Assembly (NCBI GenBank): GCA_008012315.1
Contig: SSEL01000023.1
Coordinates: forward strand, 248,001-312,000
Direction: 5' to 3'
Source: Rhodospirillaceae bacterium
Lineage (GTDB): Bacteria; Pseudomonadota; Alphaproteobacteria; Dongiales; Dongiaceae
Length of the DNA: 64,000 bases
Part shown: in pieces, positions 1 through 8,948 of the stretch
How the letters are laid out: every line of letters begins with the position of its first letter
Position numbering within the stretch: position 1 is the first letter of the stretch
Translations under genes and position numbers: made by a program
Notes under the pieces: generated by a model
What the model was told of the DNA's origin: nothing
Databases searched by the model: none
Seen by the model: the letters and a program-made list of their open reading frames with translations, nothing else

Positions 1-339
1 CATCACCTTCATCGCCTCGATGATCAGCACTGTCTGTCCCTTTGACACCCGGTCACCGACCTTGACGAAGGGCGCGGCACCCGGTTCCGGCGCCATATAG
101 GCGGTGCCGACCATGGGCGAACTCAGCGTGCCGGCGGCGGGCTGGTCGCTCTTGGCCGGTACCGCGGCGGCGACCGCGGCGACCGGCGTCACCGGGACGG
201 CCGGCACGGCGGCGCTGATGCTGCTGTTCACGCGGATTCGCTGACCATTGTTTTCATATTCGATCTCGGTCAGGCCAGTTTCCTGCAGCAATTTGGCCAG
301 TTTGCGCACCAGGACATCATCGACGTCGAACTTGCTCAT
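1..339 (-). CDS. accB: Biotin carboxyl carrier protein of acetyl-CoA carboxylase, C-terminus cut off
   Basis: Carries the biotin that shuttles CO2 between biotin carboxylase and carboxyltransferase in malonyl-CoA synthesis. The 113 visible codons start [18 protein letters not shown], followed by an Ala/Pro-rich linker and the start of the biotinyl domain. The frame leaves the window exactly in the EAMKVM biotinylation motif, whose Lys receives biotin, so only the last part of the lipoyl-like domain is missing. The ATG overlaps the aroQ stop in an ATGA arrangement, which implies translational coupling; accC would be expected just outside the window. The gene links directly to the biotin genes further along the window, since AccB is the main biotin acceptor of a bacterial cell. 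Confidence 0.95.
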   Translation of the reverse strand, partial: MSKFDVDDVLVRKLAKLLQETGLTEIEYENNGQRIRVNSSISAAVPAVPVTPVAAVAAAVPAKSDQPAAGTLSSPMVGTAYMAPEPGAAPFVKVGDRVSKGQTVLIIEAMKVM

Positions 340-797
340 CAGCGGTCTTTCTTATTTTTAAGGATCGTCGCCAAGGCATCGAGCGCCAGCAGATATCCCT
401 GGGCGCCCAGCCCACAGATCACACCGCTGGCGGCCTGGCTGACATAGGTATGGTGACGGTAGTCTTCGCGCCGAAAGATGTTGCTGAGATGCACCTCGAT
501 CACCGGCAATTCCGCGATCAGCAATGCATCCAGCAGGGCGATCGAGGTATGGCCATAGGCAGCCGGATTGATCACGATACCGGCTGCGTTGCCGCGGGCC
601 TGCTGTATCCAGGTGACCAATTCGCCTTCGAGATTGGATTGACGGAAATCCAGGCTGAGACCCAATTCCCGGGCGCGCTGTTCGCAAGCGCTCTCGATAT
701 CCTGCAAGCTATCCCGGCCGTAAATTGATGGCTCCCGAATCCCCAACATGTTGAGGTTCGGTCCATTCAAAACCAGGATACGCGGCAGAGTGGCCAA
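339..797 (-). CDS. aroQ: 3-dehydroquinate dehydratase, type II
   Basis: Third step of the shikimate pathway: dehydrates 3-dehydroquinate to 3-dehydroshikimate as a dodecameric cytosolic enzyme. Family motifs are clear: [13 protein letters not shown] with REPSIYG close behind, [10 protein letters not shown] in the middle and [18 protein letters not shown] towards the end, which supply the active-site Tyr, Asn and His residues. The frame is open back to an ATG at 857, but I prefer the TTG at 797. It gives a normal length of 152 residues, has GGAG eight bases upstream, and lies just downstream of a good promoter whose -35 box overlaps the ATG at 857. It is coupled to accB by a 1-base overlap of stop and start. 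Confidence 0.93.
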   Translation of the reverse strand: MATLPRILVLNGPNLNMLGIREPSIYGRDSLQDIESACEQRARELGLSLDFRQSNLEGELVTWIQQARGNAAGIVINPAAYGHTSIALLDALLIAELPVIEVHLSNIFRREDYRHHTYVSQAASGVICGLGAQGYLLALDALATILKNKKDR

Positions 798-828
798 AAT
801 GATTGCTCCCAATCGGCTTAAGCTTGTC

Positions 829-857
829 CTTATAGCGACGGACGCTGCAGGCCGCAA
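829..857 (-). promoter_or_regulatory. Probable sigma-70 promoter of aroQ-accB
   Basis: Read on the minus strand, TTGCGG (852-857) and TATAAG (829-834) are separated by exactly 17 bases. Transcription would begin near 822, leaving about 25 bases before the TTG start at 797. The placement supports the short form of AroQ. Confidence 0.5.
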
Positions 858-963
858 GGAAACCGGCTCAGGCCGATAAGAGATATTATTCCTATTTCAT
901 GTAAGGCAAAAAAGGCTGGTGAATCGGCCAGACAACGATGCGGCCAGCCGGGGGAACGGGCCG

Positions 964-1821
964 TCAGCTCTTCTGATCCCGGGCTTTGCTGACCAGCTGT
1001 TTCATGTCGTCGAAGGTGATCGCACCCGGTACTTTCTGGGTGCCGATGATGAAGCCCGGCGTTCCCTCGATGCCGAGTTTCTCGGCAAGGGCGCGATTGG
1101 CGTCGATTTCCGCCATCAGGGCCGGATCCGTCATATCGGATTGCAGCTTGTCGGCGTCGAGGCCGACATCCTTGGCGATCTGGACAACGACATCCTTGGT
1201 AAAAGTGCCGCGATGGCGCATCGCTGCCTCATGGAACGCCGAATATTTGCCCTGCTTGTTGGCGGCCAGCGCCGCCAGGGCGGCGACTTGGGAATCCGGC
1301 CCAAGGATCGGAAATTCCTTGAACACCACCCGGACATTGGGATCGTTATCGATCAGTTTGGTGACATCGCCGACGACCCGCTTGCAGTAGGGACACTTAT
1401 AGTCGAAGAACTCGACCATCGTCACATCACCCTTGGGATTACCGAGGACGGGCGAAGAGGGCGAATTGAACAATTGCTGCTGCTGGCTGGCGATCGTGGC
1501 CTGGAAATCCGCATCCTTGGCTTCGGCCTGTTTCTGCTGCAACCGGCCCACAGCCTTGACGATGACTTCGGGGTGATCGAGTAGATATTGCTCGATGATC
1601 GGGCCGAGCGCTTCGGAATCCAGAACCTGGCCGTTGGGCAATGTGATGGCGGGAGAAGACTGCGTCGGCGCCTTCTGATCGGAACTGGCCGATTGGGCCT
1701 GGGCAGGGGAAATCAGGGCCGAAGAAACCAGGGCAGGAGACATTGCCCGGCCGTAATGCATGACACCATAGCCGGCGGCGACGGCGAGCATGAAGCAGAT
1801 AGTCAGTGTGGCGAGACGCAT
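964..1821 (-). CDS. Periplasmic DsbA-family thiol:disulfide oxidoreductase
   Basis: A secreted thioredoxin-fold protein of 285 residues. An N-terminal signal sequence ends near the Ala-Gln-Ala at about residue 42. A helical linker with EQYLLDHPEV, typical of the DsbA/Com1-like group, is followed by the thioredoxin part with active site C143-P-Y-C146 and a cis-proline loop GTPGF near residue 250. It probably oxidises or isomerises disulfides in envelope proteins. The start is supported by AAGGAAGAG ahead of ATG. It lies 125 bases downstream of a BepA-like protease gene on the same strand, a context that points to outer-membrane protein quality control. Whether it acts as oxidase or isomerase cannot be told from sequence. 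Confidence 0.9.
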   Translation of the reverse strand: MRLATLTICFMLAVAAGYGVMHYGRAMSPALVSSALISPAQAQSASSDQKAPTQSSPAITLPNGQVLDSEALGPIIEQYLLDHPEVIVKAVGRLQQKQAEAKDADFQATIASQQQQLFNSPSSPVLGNPKGDVTMVEFFDYKCPYCKRVVGDVTKLIDNDPNVRVVFKEFPILGPDSQVAALAALAANKQGKYSAFHEAAMRHRGTFTKDVVVQIAKDVGLDADKLQSDMTDPALMAEIDANRALAEKLGIEGTPGFIIGTQKVPGAITFDDMKQLVSKARDQKS

Positions 1822-1946
1822 CTTCGGATCTCTTCCTTACGGCGGCGAGCGCCGGGTCAATGAGTATTAGTTAGGTAGCGTGTTGCGATGCGGCAGGGCA
1901 TCACGATTTCGTGTCGTCCGGCCAGTGCGGTGCAGGACCATAAGGC

Positions 1947-3383
1947 TCAATTATCGTCATTTTCCGATACGCCGAGGATGTCCTGGGCCCGCTGCCAGCT
2001 GGGTGATCCCATCGGCAGGCCGTCCATCGCCTTATTGGCGAAATATTTGGCCTGTTTCTTCCTGCCGCGCGCCAGTTGCTCTTCGGCTTGTGCCAGCGCG
2101 GCTTCGGGCAGATTGCCGGCACGGCCCTGCGCAACCGCCATGAATCGCCACGAAGAGGCATCGTTCGGCTCGAGCCGCGTCGCCTCGCTGAGATCGGCGA
2201 TGGCCGATTTCAGGTATTGCGGATCCTCGGTTTCCAACATCACCTGCGCCACTTCCTGGCGTAACAGCGGCTCGGTGGGTTTCAGGTCCAGGGCCTTCTG
2301 ATAATAAGGCAGCGCTTCCTTGATCCGCCCATTCTGGAACAGGATCTGTCCCTTCTGCTCCAGGAAGAAGGGATCGTTCGGGGCGTCGCGCAACAAGCTG
2401 TCCATCTCGTTGAGCGATTCCTGCAAGCGGGACACACGAAACAGGGCGATGGCCCGGGCATAACGGGCCGGCACCGATTGATCGCTTGGCGGATATTGCT
2501 GCAGCACCTGATTGAGCGGTTTCAGGAAGCCTACCAGCTTCGCCACCATGCGGTCATGCATGATGTCGAATTCAGCCGGCTCCTTCGTATTGCTGTAAGG
2601 CGACTGGTCGACATGGGCCTGGACGGCATCGATACGTTCGGGCACCAGCGGGTGGGTCTGCAGGTAAGGATCCTGATTGGCGCCGAGCAAGGCCATTTCG
2701 CCTTCGAGAATTTGAAAGAACTCAAGCAGGCCACGGGAGGATTGGTGCGTGGCGTCGAGAAATTTCATGCCGGCCTGGTCGGCCGATGATTCCTGGGTGC
2801 GGCTATATTTCAGAAAGCCGCGACGCGTGATGTCCTGGCCCAGCATGACCGCACCGGCGCCGACGCCGGCATTGCCCGCAGCGACGCCGGCACCGATGCC
2901 GGCGACCAGCCCAATGATTGATTCGATCGTGCGGTTTCGCAGCTCGTCCTGAATACGCGCCAGATGCCCGCCGGCCATATGGCCGGTTTCGTGCGCGATG
3001 ACGCCGATCACCTGATTGGCATTTTCCGACTTCATCAGCAGGCCGGTATTCAGGAACAATTGCTGGCCGCCGGCGACAAACGCATTGATGCGATCGTCAT
3101 TGATCAGGTGAACCTGGACGAAGGGCGCGTCCAACCCCGCGGCGGTGAACAGCGGTTCGGCATAGGCGCGGATGGTCGCTTCGATCTCGGCGTCGCGAAT
3201 CAGGCCACCGCTTGCCTGCGCCTGGGCGGGAACCATGCCAAGAGGACCGGCCAGCCAGGTCAGAATCAGCGCGCCGGCGACCAGGCGGCGGGCAAAAAAC
3301 CCTTTCCAGCCTTGCCGACTCGGTTGCTGTCCGGCCAGGCGGGCAAAAGCATTGGGCCGGCCAAAGATCGATCTGTTGATCAC
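1947..3383 (-). CDS. BepA/YfgC-like M48 metalloprotease with TPR domain
   Basis: A 478-residue exported zinc protease. The N-terminus holds a signal sequence (hydrophobic stretch about 34-55 ending in AQAQA). The peptidase domain has the HExxH zinc motif H131-E-T-G-H135 and a downstream ESSADQAG motif with the third ligand Glu. The C-terminal half (about 290-470) consists of tetratricopeptide-like helices such as EALPYYQKALDLKPTEP. E. coli BepA degrades or helps mature outer-membrane proteins such as LptD, and this has the same domain order. The start is a GTG preceded by GAAGGA at a spacing of eight. It is probably co-transcribed with the DsbA-like gene downstream. Confidence 0.9.
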   Translation of the reverse strand: MINRSIFGRPNAFARLAGQQPSRQGWKGFFARRLVAGALILTWLAGPLGMVPAQAQASGGLIRDAEIEATIRAYAEPLFTAAGLDAPFVQVHLINDDRINAFVAGGQQLFLNTGLLMKSENANQVIGVIAHETGHMAGGHLARIQDELRNRTIESIIGLVAGIGAGVAAGNAGVGAGAVMLGQDITRRGFLKYSRTQESSADQAGMKFLDATHQSSRGLLEFFQILEGEMALLGANQDPYLQTHPLVPERIDAVQAHVDQSPYSNTKEPAEFDIMHDRMVAKLVGFLKPLNQVLQQYPPSDQSVPARYARAIALFRVSRLQESLNEMDSLLRDAPNDPFFLEQKGQILFQNGRIKEALPYYQKALDLKPTEPLLRQEVAQVMLETEDPQYLKSAIADLSEATRLEPNDASSWRFMAVAQGRAGNLPEAALAQAEEQLARGRKKQAKYFANKAMDGLPMGSPSWQRAQDILGVSENDDN

Positions 3384-3545
3384 GTTGCGGGTCCTTCATT
3401 ATGCTCCGCCAAACCGATCGAGGCGCCACAAGCGGAGTGCATGATGTTAGGGCGTTATCATAATAGGCTGAGCCGCAGCGGCAAGGCCGCCAACGGGACC
3501 ACGATGAATGAAGCCAAAGTGGTTGATGGCGGACCCGTCCGCAAG

Positions 3546-5150
3546 ATGGGCAAAATACGTCGAAATTGTGGCCTGGGGCTGGTATCGGTCGCTTTGGTCA
3601 ATTTGACCGCCTGCAATACGGCGCCGGTCAATTATGCCGGCGATCTCTATTCGGTTGCCGATTTCTATGGCGGCGTCGTGGCGGACGAGCCGCGCGCGGC
3701 GCTGGTTGGGCGCGATATTCTGGCAAATGGCGGCAATGCAGCCGATGCGATGGTGGCCATGTACTTCGCCATGGCGGTCACCATGCCCTCCGCCGCCTCG
3801 CTGGGCGGCGGCGGCGTGTGCATCGCGCATCAGCCGGAAGAGGATAAGAACAAGCCAGAGACGCAGGTGATCGATTTCCTGCCGCGCATGGCGGCGGGTG
3901 GCCAGGTCGCGGTGCCGGGCAATGTTCGGGGCATGGCCGCGCTTTGGGCCAGTTTCGGCAGATTGCAATGGGCCGGACTGGTGGCCCCCGGCGAGAAGCT
4001 GGCGATTGCCGGCACACCGGCCAGCCGGGCCCTGGCGAATGATGTCGCCGCGGCCGGGACGATCCTGCGTGACGATCCGCAGATGGCCGGCCTGTTCGTA
4101 ACACCGGACGGCCGATTGCTCGGTGAGGCCGATAATCTGCGCCAGGCGCCGCTGGGTGCCGTTCTCGGCCAGATTCGCGCCCGCGGCGCCAGCGTCTTCT
4201 ATAGCGGCCCCTTGGCGCAACGTCTGGCGGATGCCGCGCAAGCGATCGGTGCCCCGCTGACCGTGGATGACCTGCGCAACTTCAAGGCCGAGATGTATAG
4301 CCCGCTGCAGGTGCCGCTCGGCGATCAGACCGTCTATCTGCCGCAGCCGCCGGCATCGGGTGGCGTCACCACGGCGCAAATGCTGAGTGTCATGGGGGCG
4401 GCGCCGAAGGGAAAGGACAGCGAAACGCAGTTCGTGGCCAGCGCCAGCATGCGATTGATGGCCGATCGCAGCAACTGGATGAAGCCCGGCGGCGATGCGA
4501 CACGCGAGGTCGCCGATCTCGTCTCGAGCAATCATACCGGCGAACTGATGTCGGGATATCAGGCCGGCCATGCTACCGCCGCCGCCGCGCTGGTGCCGCC
4601 GGCGCGGAAGTCGCCGGAAAATCCCTGGTCGGTCAACGCGGTTGCCGCTGATCTCAATGGCATGGCGGTCGCCTGTACATTCACGATGAATGCCTTGTTC
4701 GGTGCGGGGCGCCTGGCAGGCGATACCGGAATCATCCTGGCACCGGCACCGAATGACCAGGGAGCCGGCTTCAGTGCTTTGGCACCGATGATCGTGGCGA
4801 ACCAGCATAATGGCGAATTCTATTATGCTTCGGCTGCCAGCGGCGGTATGCCGGGTGCCATTGCCGAAGCCGTGATTCTGCACCGGGTCATGGGACAGGA
4901 CGTTCCCCTCGACAAGGCCGTCCTGGCGCCGCGGGTGTTTCACAACGGCGAACCGGACAAAGTCTTCTATGAAGAGGGGGCCGACATATCCGCCCTGACA
5001 TCGGCCGGTTTCCAGGTGGAGCAGAGCAAGGATCTCGGCCGGGTCAATGCGATCTATTGCCCGGGCGGTGCGCCGACCAGGCCGGATAGCTGTGTCATGC
5101 GCAACGATTATCGTGGCAACGGCTTGGCGAGCTTCTATTCCAAGCATTGA
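3546..5150 (+). CDS. Gamma-glutamyltransferase-like lipoprotein with an altered catalytic position
   Basis: An Ntn-hydrolase of the gamma-glutamyltranspeptidase family, anchored as a lipoprotein: the signal has charged GKIRRN, a hydrophobic core and lipobox LTAC with Cys23. Family landmarks are VVADEPRAALVGRDILANGGNAADAMVA-like sequence, then SLGGGG and VAVPGNVRGM. At the small-subunit N-terminus the usual TTH followed by SVVD is replaced by S362-V-N with VAAD behind it, so the autocatalytic Thr appears to be Ser and its neighbours differ. The enzyme may be slow, changed in specificity or inactive. Start choice is open: in-frame ATGs lie at 3444, 3504 and 3546; I chose 3546 because it gives a compact signal peptide. 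An aminotransferase follows 32 bases downstream. Confidence 0.82.
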   Translation: MGKIRRNCGLGLVSVALVNLTACNTAPVNYAGDLYSVADFYGGVVADEPRAALVGRDILANGGNAADAMVAMYFAMAVTMPSAASLGGGGVCIAHQPEEDKNKPETQVIDFLPRMAAGGQVAVPGNVRGMAALWASFGRLQWAGLVAPGEKLAIAGTPASRALANDVAAAGTILRDDPQMAGLFVTPDGRLLGEADNLRQAPLGAVLGQIRARGASVFYSGPLAQRLADAAQAIGAPLTVDDLRNFKAEMYSPLQVPLGDQTVYLPQPPASGGVTTAQMLSVMGAAPKGKDSETQFVASASMRLMADRSNWMKPGGDATREVADLVSSNHTGELMSGYQAGHATAAAALVPPARKSPENPWSVNAVAADLNGMAVACTFTMNALFGAGRLAGDTGIILAPAPNDQGAGFSALAPMIVANQHNGEFYYASAASGGMPGAIAEAVILHRVMGQDVPLDKAVLAPRVFHNGEPDKVFYEEGADISALTSAGFQVEQSKDLGRVNAIYCPGGAPTRPDSCVMRNDYRGNGLASFYSKH

Positions 5151-5182
5151 TGGCGCCGGATGAAAGGACGCAATAGAAGGTC

Positions 5183-6331
5183 ATGCTGAAAATCGCGCGA
5201 CGTGGCGAGGTGGATCCCTTCATCGTGATGGAGGTGATGCGGGAAGCCAATCTCCGCACGTCGCGCGGCGAAGGCATCCTGCATCTCGAAGTCGGCCAAC
5301 CCTCGACCCCGGCACCCCGGACGGTGCGGGCGGCGGCGGTTGCCGCGCTGGAATCGAATCGCATCGGCTATACCGATGCGCTCGGCGTGCCTGAATTGCG
5401 GGCCGCCATCTCGCGGCACTACCGGGATTTTTATCAAGCCGATATCTCGGCGGAACGCATCGTTGTCACCACCGGTTCGTCGGGCGCATTCCTGTTGGCC
5501 TTCCTCGCCAGCTTCGATCCGGGCGACCGGGTAGCGCTCGCCAGCCCGGGCTATCCTTGCTACCGCAATATCCTGAAGACCCTTGGCATCGATCCCATTC
5601 TGTTGCCGATGTCGGCGGACAGCAAATTCCAGCCGACTCTTGAAGCGCTGCAGCACTATCATGGCACGCCGTTCGACGGCCTGATCATCGCCAGCCCGTC
5701 GAATCCGGTCGGTGCCGTCATCCAGGCGGCGACGCTCGGCGATCTCTCGGCCTATTGCCGCAAGCAAGGGGTGCGGCTGATCTCGGACGAAATCTATCAC
5801 GGCATCACCTATGATGCGCCGGCGGCCACCATGGCGGCGATCGACGATCAAAGCATCGTGGTCAACAGCTTCTCGAAATATTTCTCAATGACCGGTTGGC
5901 GCTTGGGATGGCTTGTTCTGCCGCCGTCATTAATCCAGCCGGTCGAGCGTCTGGCGCAGAATCTGTTCATCTCGCCACCGACCTTGTCGCAATATGCCGC
6001 GATCGCCGCTTTCGATGCGCATGATGAGTTACGGCAGAATGTCCGGCGCTACGCCGCCAATCGGGAGATCCTCCTGAACGGCCTGCCCGAAGCCGGATTT
6101 AACCGGCTGATCGCCACCGACGGCGCCTTCTATGTTTATGCCGATGTTGGCGGCCTGACCGATGACAGTGTTGCCTTCGCCCGGCGCATCCTGGGGGAGG
6201 CGGGCATCGCGGTTACGCCGGGTGTCGATTTCGATCCCGAGAGAGGTCATCACTTCCTGCGTTTTTCCTTCGCCGGTGCGACCGAAGATATGGTCGAAGC
6301 CGTGCGCCGGTTGAAGGACTGGCATAAGTAG
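5183..6331 (+). CDS. Class I/II PLP-dependent aminotransferase
   Basis: A 382-residue fold-type I aminotransferase of the AspC/AspB-like group. Seen are GYTDALGVPELRAAI near the N-terminus, SPSNPVGAV (the NP substrate-binding motif), SDEIYHGI, and the PLP lysine K232 in SFSKYFSMTGWRLGW. The substrate cannot be assigned; relatives act on aspartate, aromatic or branched amino acids. The start is an ATG preceded by a weak AGAAGG. It lies just behind the GGT-like gene on the same strand and converges on bioC, whose stop codon abuts its own. Confidence 0.9.
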   Translation: MLKIARRGEVDPFIVMEVMREANLRTSRGEGILHLEVGQPSTPAPRTVRAAAVAALESNRIGYTDALGVPELRAAISRHYRDFYQADISAERIVVTTGSSGAFLLAFLASFDPGDRVALASPGYPCYRNILKTLGIDPILLPMSADSKFQPTLEALQHYHGTPFDGLIIASPSNPVGAVIQAATLGDLSAYCRKQGVRLISDEIYHGITYDAPAATMAAIDDQSIVVNSFSKYFSMTGWRLGWLVLPPSLIQPVERLAQNLFISPPTLSQYAAIAAFDAHDELRQNVRRYAANREILLNGLPEAGFNRLIATDGAFYVYADVGGLTDDSVAFARRILGEAGIAVTPGVDFDPERGHHFLRFSFAGATEDMVEAVRRLKDWHK

Positions 6332-7135
6332 TCAGAGGCGTTGCAGGACCAGGGTCACGATCTGGTAGCTGACGACGATCCGCTCGCTGGCATCCAATTC
6401 CTTTAAGACACGCCGCAGGGCACCTGGGGAGAGCGGCCGGCTGCCGGCTGCGGGAAAATCCGCACCGATCAGGCGCAGCGATCGCAGAAAGTCCAAAGCC
6501 GTCGGATGATGGCTTTCAAGCAGGTCTTCACGCGCGAGATAGATGCCGGCGGTTGCGGACAAGGCGGCGGTCAGCCGCTCGACGGTCGGATATACCGGTG
6601 TTGCGGCGCCAAGGCCCAGCCTGGCATGAGCGGCGTGCCATTCCTTGAAGGTTTCGCGGCCCAAGGTCGTGACGGCAAGATAGCCGCCGGGTCGCAAGGC
6701 CGCCATCAGGCGGGTCAAGCTCTTTGGCAGGTCGCAAAACCATTGTACGGCGAGGTTGGCGCAGATCAGGTCGAAGCTGCCATCGGCAACGGCGGGTAAT
6801 TCGCCGTCCATCGCGACGAAGCGGCGGATGCCTGCGTTGTCATGCTGGTGCTGACGCGCCAACCGGTCCCGGCAGGCTGCGGCCATGACTGGCGCGATAT
6901 CGCTGATCACCGCCTGCATCCGGGGAAATTGTCGGTACAGTTGTCCGGTCAGCGTACCCGGACCGCAACCGAGCTCCAATATCTGGGGAGCCTCAGGCAA
7001 GGGCAAGGTGGCGATACGTGCCACGAGACCGGCCGCGCTGCGCCGCTGGATATCGGCCGCCTGGTCATAGGTCGGCAAGGCTTCGGCAAAACGCCGGGCG
7101 ATCGGGCGTGCGATTGGGTGGGCGGTGTCAGCCAT
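6332..7135 (-). CDS. bioC: Malonyl-ACP O-methyltransferase
   Basis: Methylates the free carboxyl of malonyl-ACP so that fatty-acid synthesis can build the pimeloyl chain for biotin. The 267-residue protein opens with RRFAEALPTYDQAADIQ, the typical BioC N-terminus, followed by the SAM-binding motif ILELGCGPGTLTGQL and the later ANLAVQWFCDLP region. The frame is open upstream, but the ATG at 7135 is chosen because it overlaps the stop of the preceding hydrolase gene by eight bases (ATGGCTGA) and gives family length. It is the last gene of the minus-strand bio operon. Confidence 0.93.
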   Translation of the reverse strand: MADTAHPIARPIARRFAEALPTYDQAADIQRRSAAGLVARIATLPLPEAPQILELGCGPGTLTGQLYRQFPRMQAVISDIAPVMAAACRDRLARQHQHDNAGIRRFVAMDGELPAVADGSFDLICANLAVQWFCDLPKSLTRLMAALRPGGYLAVTTLGRETFKEWHAAHARLGLGAATPVYPTVERLTAALSATAGIYLAREDLLESHHPTALDFLRSLRLIGADFPAAGSRPLSPGALRRVLKELDASERIVVSYQIVTLVLQRL

Positions 7136-7760
7136 GGCTGGCACTGTCCCAGATTGGCCGAAGCTGTGTGGCCAGCCAGGATGGGTCTTGCTGCGGCAAG
7201 GCATGGCCGGCACGCTCATGCCAATGGACATCTCGGCCGGCGAAAGCCTGCATGGTCATGGCCGGCGAGACGATCGCGTCCAAGCGGCTGGCGATGACGG
7301 TAAGCGGGCCGTTGAAACCGGCAAGCCGGTCACGCCCATCCCAGTCCTGCAACCAACCCAACCCCGCCGATAAAGGCGATGTCTCGGCTGACCGCGCCGG
7401 GCCAACTGCCCCGCAACGCTGCCAGAAGTCTGCAAGCACGGCCGCCGGTTGCCGCTGGAATTGCTGGCGCATCCGGGTAAGCAGGCGGGGCGCGACGGCA
7501 GGCTGGAAATCGGCCGTTTCCGTGAAGCGGGGAAACGCGTTCACGGCGACCAGCGCTTTGCAGACCGGCAAGGCATGCCGCAGCAGCCACAGGAAACCGA
7601 GAGAATGACCGACACCGATACAGGGTTCCGGCGGCAGCACAAGCTGTTCCTGGCCGAAGAAACCAAGGTCGATCCGACGGACCGGCAGACCGGCCAAGCG
7701 ATCCGCCATCTCGTCCCAGATGGTGGCATCATAACCCCAGCCATGTACCAGCAGGATCAT
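7128..7760 (-). CDS. Small alpha/beta hydrolase, probable pimeloyl-ACP methyl ester esterase (BioH role)
   Basis: A 210-residue alpha/beta hydrolase located between bioF and bioC, where a pimeloyl-ACP methyl ester esterase is expected. It begins MILLVHGWGYDATIWD with the HGW oxyanion region. The nucleophile elbow is G-H-S53-L-G; likely partners are D161 (ASRLDAIVSP) and H186 (ERAGHALP). It is clearly shorter than E. coli BioH (about 256 residues), mainly through a reduced lid. Its ATG overlaps the bioF stop (ATGA) and its stop overlaps the bioC start, so it sits tightly in the operon. The enzymatic role is inferred from fold and position; the frame continues upstream inside bioF but that part is a shadow. 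Confidence 0.82.
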   Translation of the reverse strand: MILLVHGWGYDATIWDEMADRLAGLPVRRIDLGFFGQEQLVLPPEPCIGVGHSLGFLWLLRHALPVCKALVAVNAFPRFTETADFQPAVAPRLLTRMRQQFQRQPAAVLADFWQRCGAVGPARSAETSPLSAGLGWLQDWDGRDRLAGFNGPLTVIASRLDAIVSPAMTMQAFAGRDVHWHERAGHALPQQDPSWLATQLRPIWDSASHG

Positions 7761-8944
7761 GATGGTTGCCCCAACCCGGCAATCGCCGCAATCAACCGGT
7801 CGATATCTTCTGCGCGATGGGCTGCGCTCAAGGAAAGCCTGAGGCGGCTTTGCCCGGCCGGCACGGTGGGTGGCCGGATGGCGATACCCAGCAAGCCGGC
7901 TTCTTCCAATTGTCGCTGAGCCGCCAGTGTGTCGCTGGTCTCTCCCAAAATGACCGGTACGATCTGCGTGTCGGAAGGTCCGGTCGCGAAGCCGGCGGTG
8001 TGAAGCGCGGCGCGTAATCGGTCCGCCTGATGATGCAATTGCGCGCGCTCCGCCTCCATCTGCGGAACCAGATCGAGCGCCGCGTCGAGGGCGCCGAAGA
8101 CAGCGGGCGGCAAAGCCGTGGAATAGATGAAGCCGCTGCAACGGGTGACCAGGTAATCGATCAGCGCTCGCGATCCGGCGATATAGGCGCCGTAGCCGCC
8201 GAGCGCCTTGCCCAAGGTGCCCATCACGATATCGATGCGGCCGGGTATGGTCGCGCTCAGGCCACGACCCTGCGGTCCCAGCACGCCGGTCGCATGGGCT
8301 TCGTCCACGTAGATGATGGCGCCATAGCGTTCCGCGAGATCGGCCAGCGCGCTGAGATTGCAGCGATCGCCATCCATGCTGAAAACCGATTCGGTGACGA
8401 TCAATCGCGGGCCTGCTTCGGACGCTTCCTTGCGGAGCAGGCTTTCAAGATGATCGAGATCGTTATGCCGGAAACGGATCTGCCGGATACCGGCGGCGGC
8501 AAGTCCGTGATGCAGGCTGGCGTGGTTGAGCCGGTCGGCAAAAACCCGAACCTGGCCCTGCGTCTGCAGCAGCTCGATCATGGCGGGGAGAACCGTGGCA
8601 TTGGCTTGGAAGCCGCTGCCGAGGACGAGCGCCGCCTCGCTGCCTTTGAACGCCGCAAGACGCCGTTCGACATCGCGGTAACGCTCATGGGTGCCGGTCA
8701 CCAAGCGTGATGCGGCGGCGCCGGTGCCGAGGCGCTGTGTCCAGTCGACCGCTGCGGCAACGAGCTTGGGGTGCTGCGCCAATCCCAGATAGTCGTTCGA
8801 GGAAAAGTCAATCAGCTCGCGGCCGTCCTGATCTGTCAGGCGCTGGCCGTCGCGGCGAAAACCGCGCAACCGGCGCAGGCCGCTCTCCTGCATCAAGGAC
8901 TGCAGCTTAGCGCTCAGCAGCGCATCGAGAGAGGGCGATGTCAT
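7757..8944 (-). CDS. bioF: 8-amino-7-oxononanoate synthase
   Basis: PLP enzyme that condenses pimeloyl-ACP (or -CoA) with L-alanine to give KAPA, the first committed step of biotin ring formation. The 395-residue length is normal. Motifs: FSSNDYLGLAQHP and GTGAAASRLVTGTH near the N-terminus, YVDEAHATGVLGPQGRG, and the PLP lysine K246 in GTLGKALGGYG. It follows bioA by four bases and overlaps the esterase gene behind it, so the operon is continuous. Confidence 0.96.
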   Translation of the reverse strand: MTSPSLDALLSAKLQSLMQESGLRRLRGFRRDGQRLTDQDGRELIDFSSNDYLGLAQHPKLVAAAVDWTQRLGTGAAASRLVTGTHERYRDVERRLAAFKGSEAALVLGSGFQANATVLPAMIELLQTQGQVRVFADRLNHASLHHGLAAAGIRQIRFRHNDLDHLESLLRKEASEAGPRLIVTESVFSMDGDRCNLSALADLAERYGAIIYVDEAHATGVLGPQGRGLSATIPGRIDIVMGTLGKALGGYGAYIAGSRALIDYLVTRCSGFIYSTALPPAVFGALDAALDLVPQMEAERAQLHHQADRLRAALHTAGFATGPSDTQIVPVILGETSDTLAAQRQLEEAGLLGIAIRPPTVPAGQSRLRLSLSAAHRAEDIDRLIAAIAGLGQPS

Positions 8945-8948
8945 TTCG

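Noticed and set aside
2964-3503. N-terminal 180 codons of the long plus-strand frame running into the GGT-like gene
   Set aside because: They lie antisense to the M48 protease gene and precede a clear lipoprotein signal; they are a shadow frame.
3447-5147. Minus-strand frame of 566 codons opposite the GGT-like gene
   Set aside because: Entirely antisense to a recognisable gene, with composition typical of a mirrored GC-rich frame and no family features.
8030-8710. Plus-strand frame opposite bioF
   Set aside because: Shadow of bioF; no ribosome-binding site and no motif.
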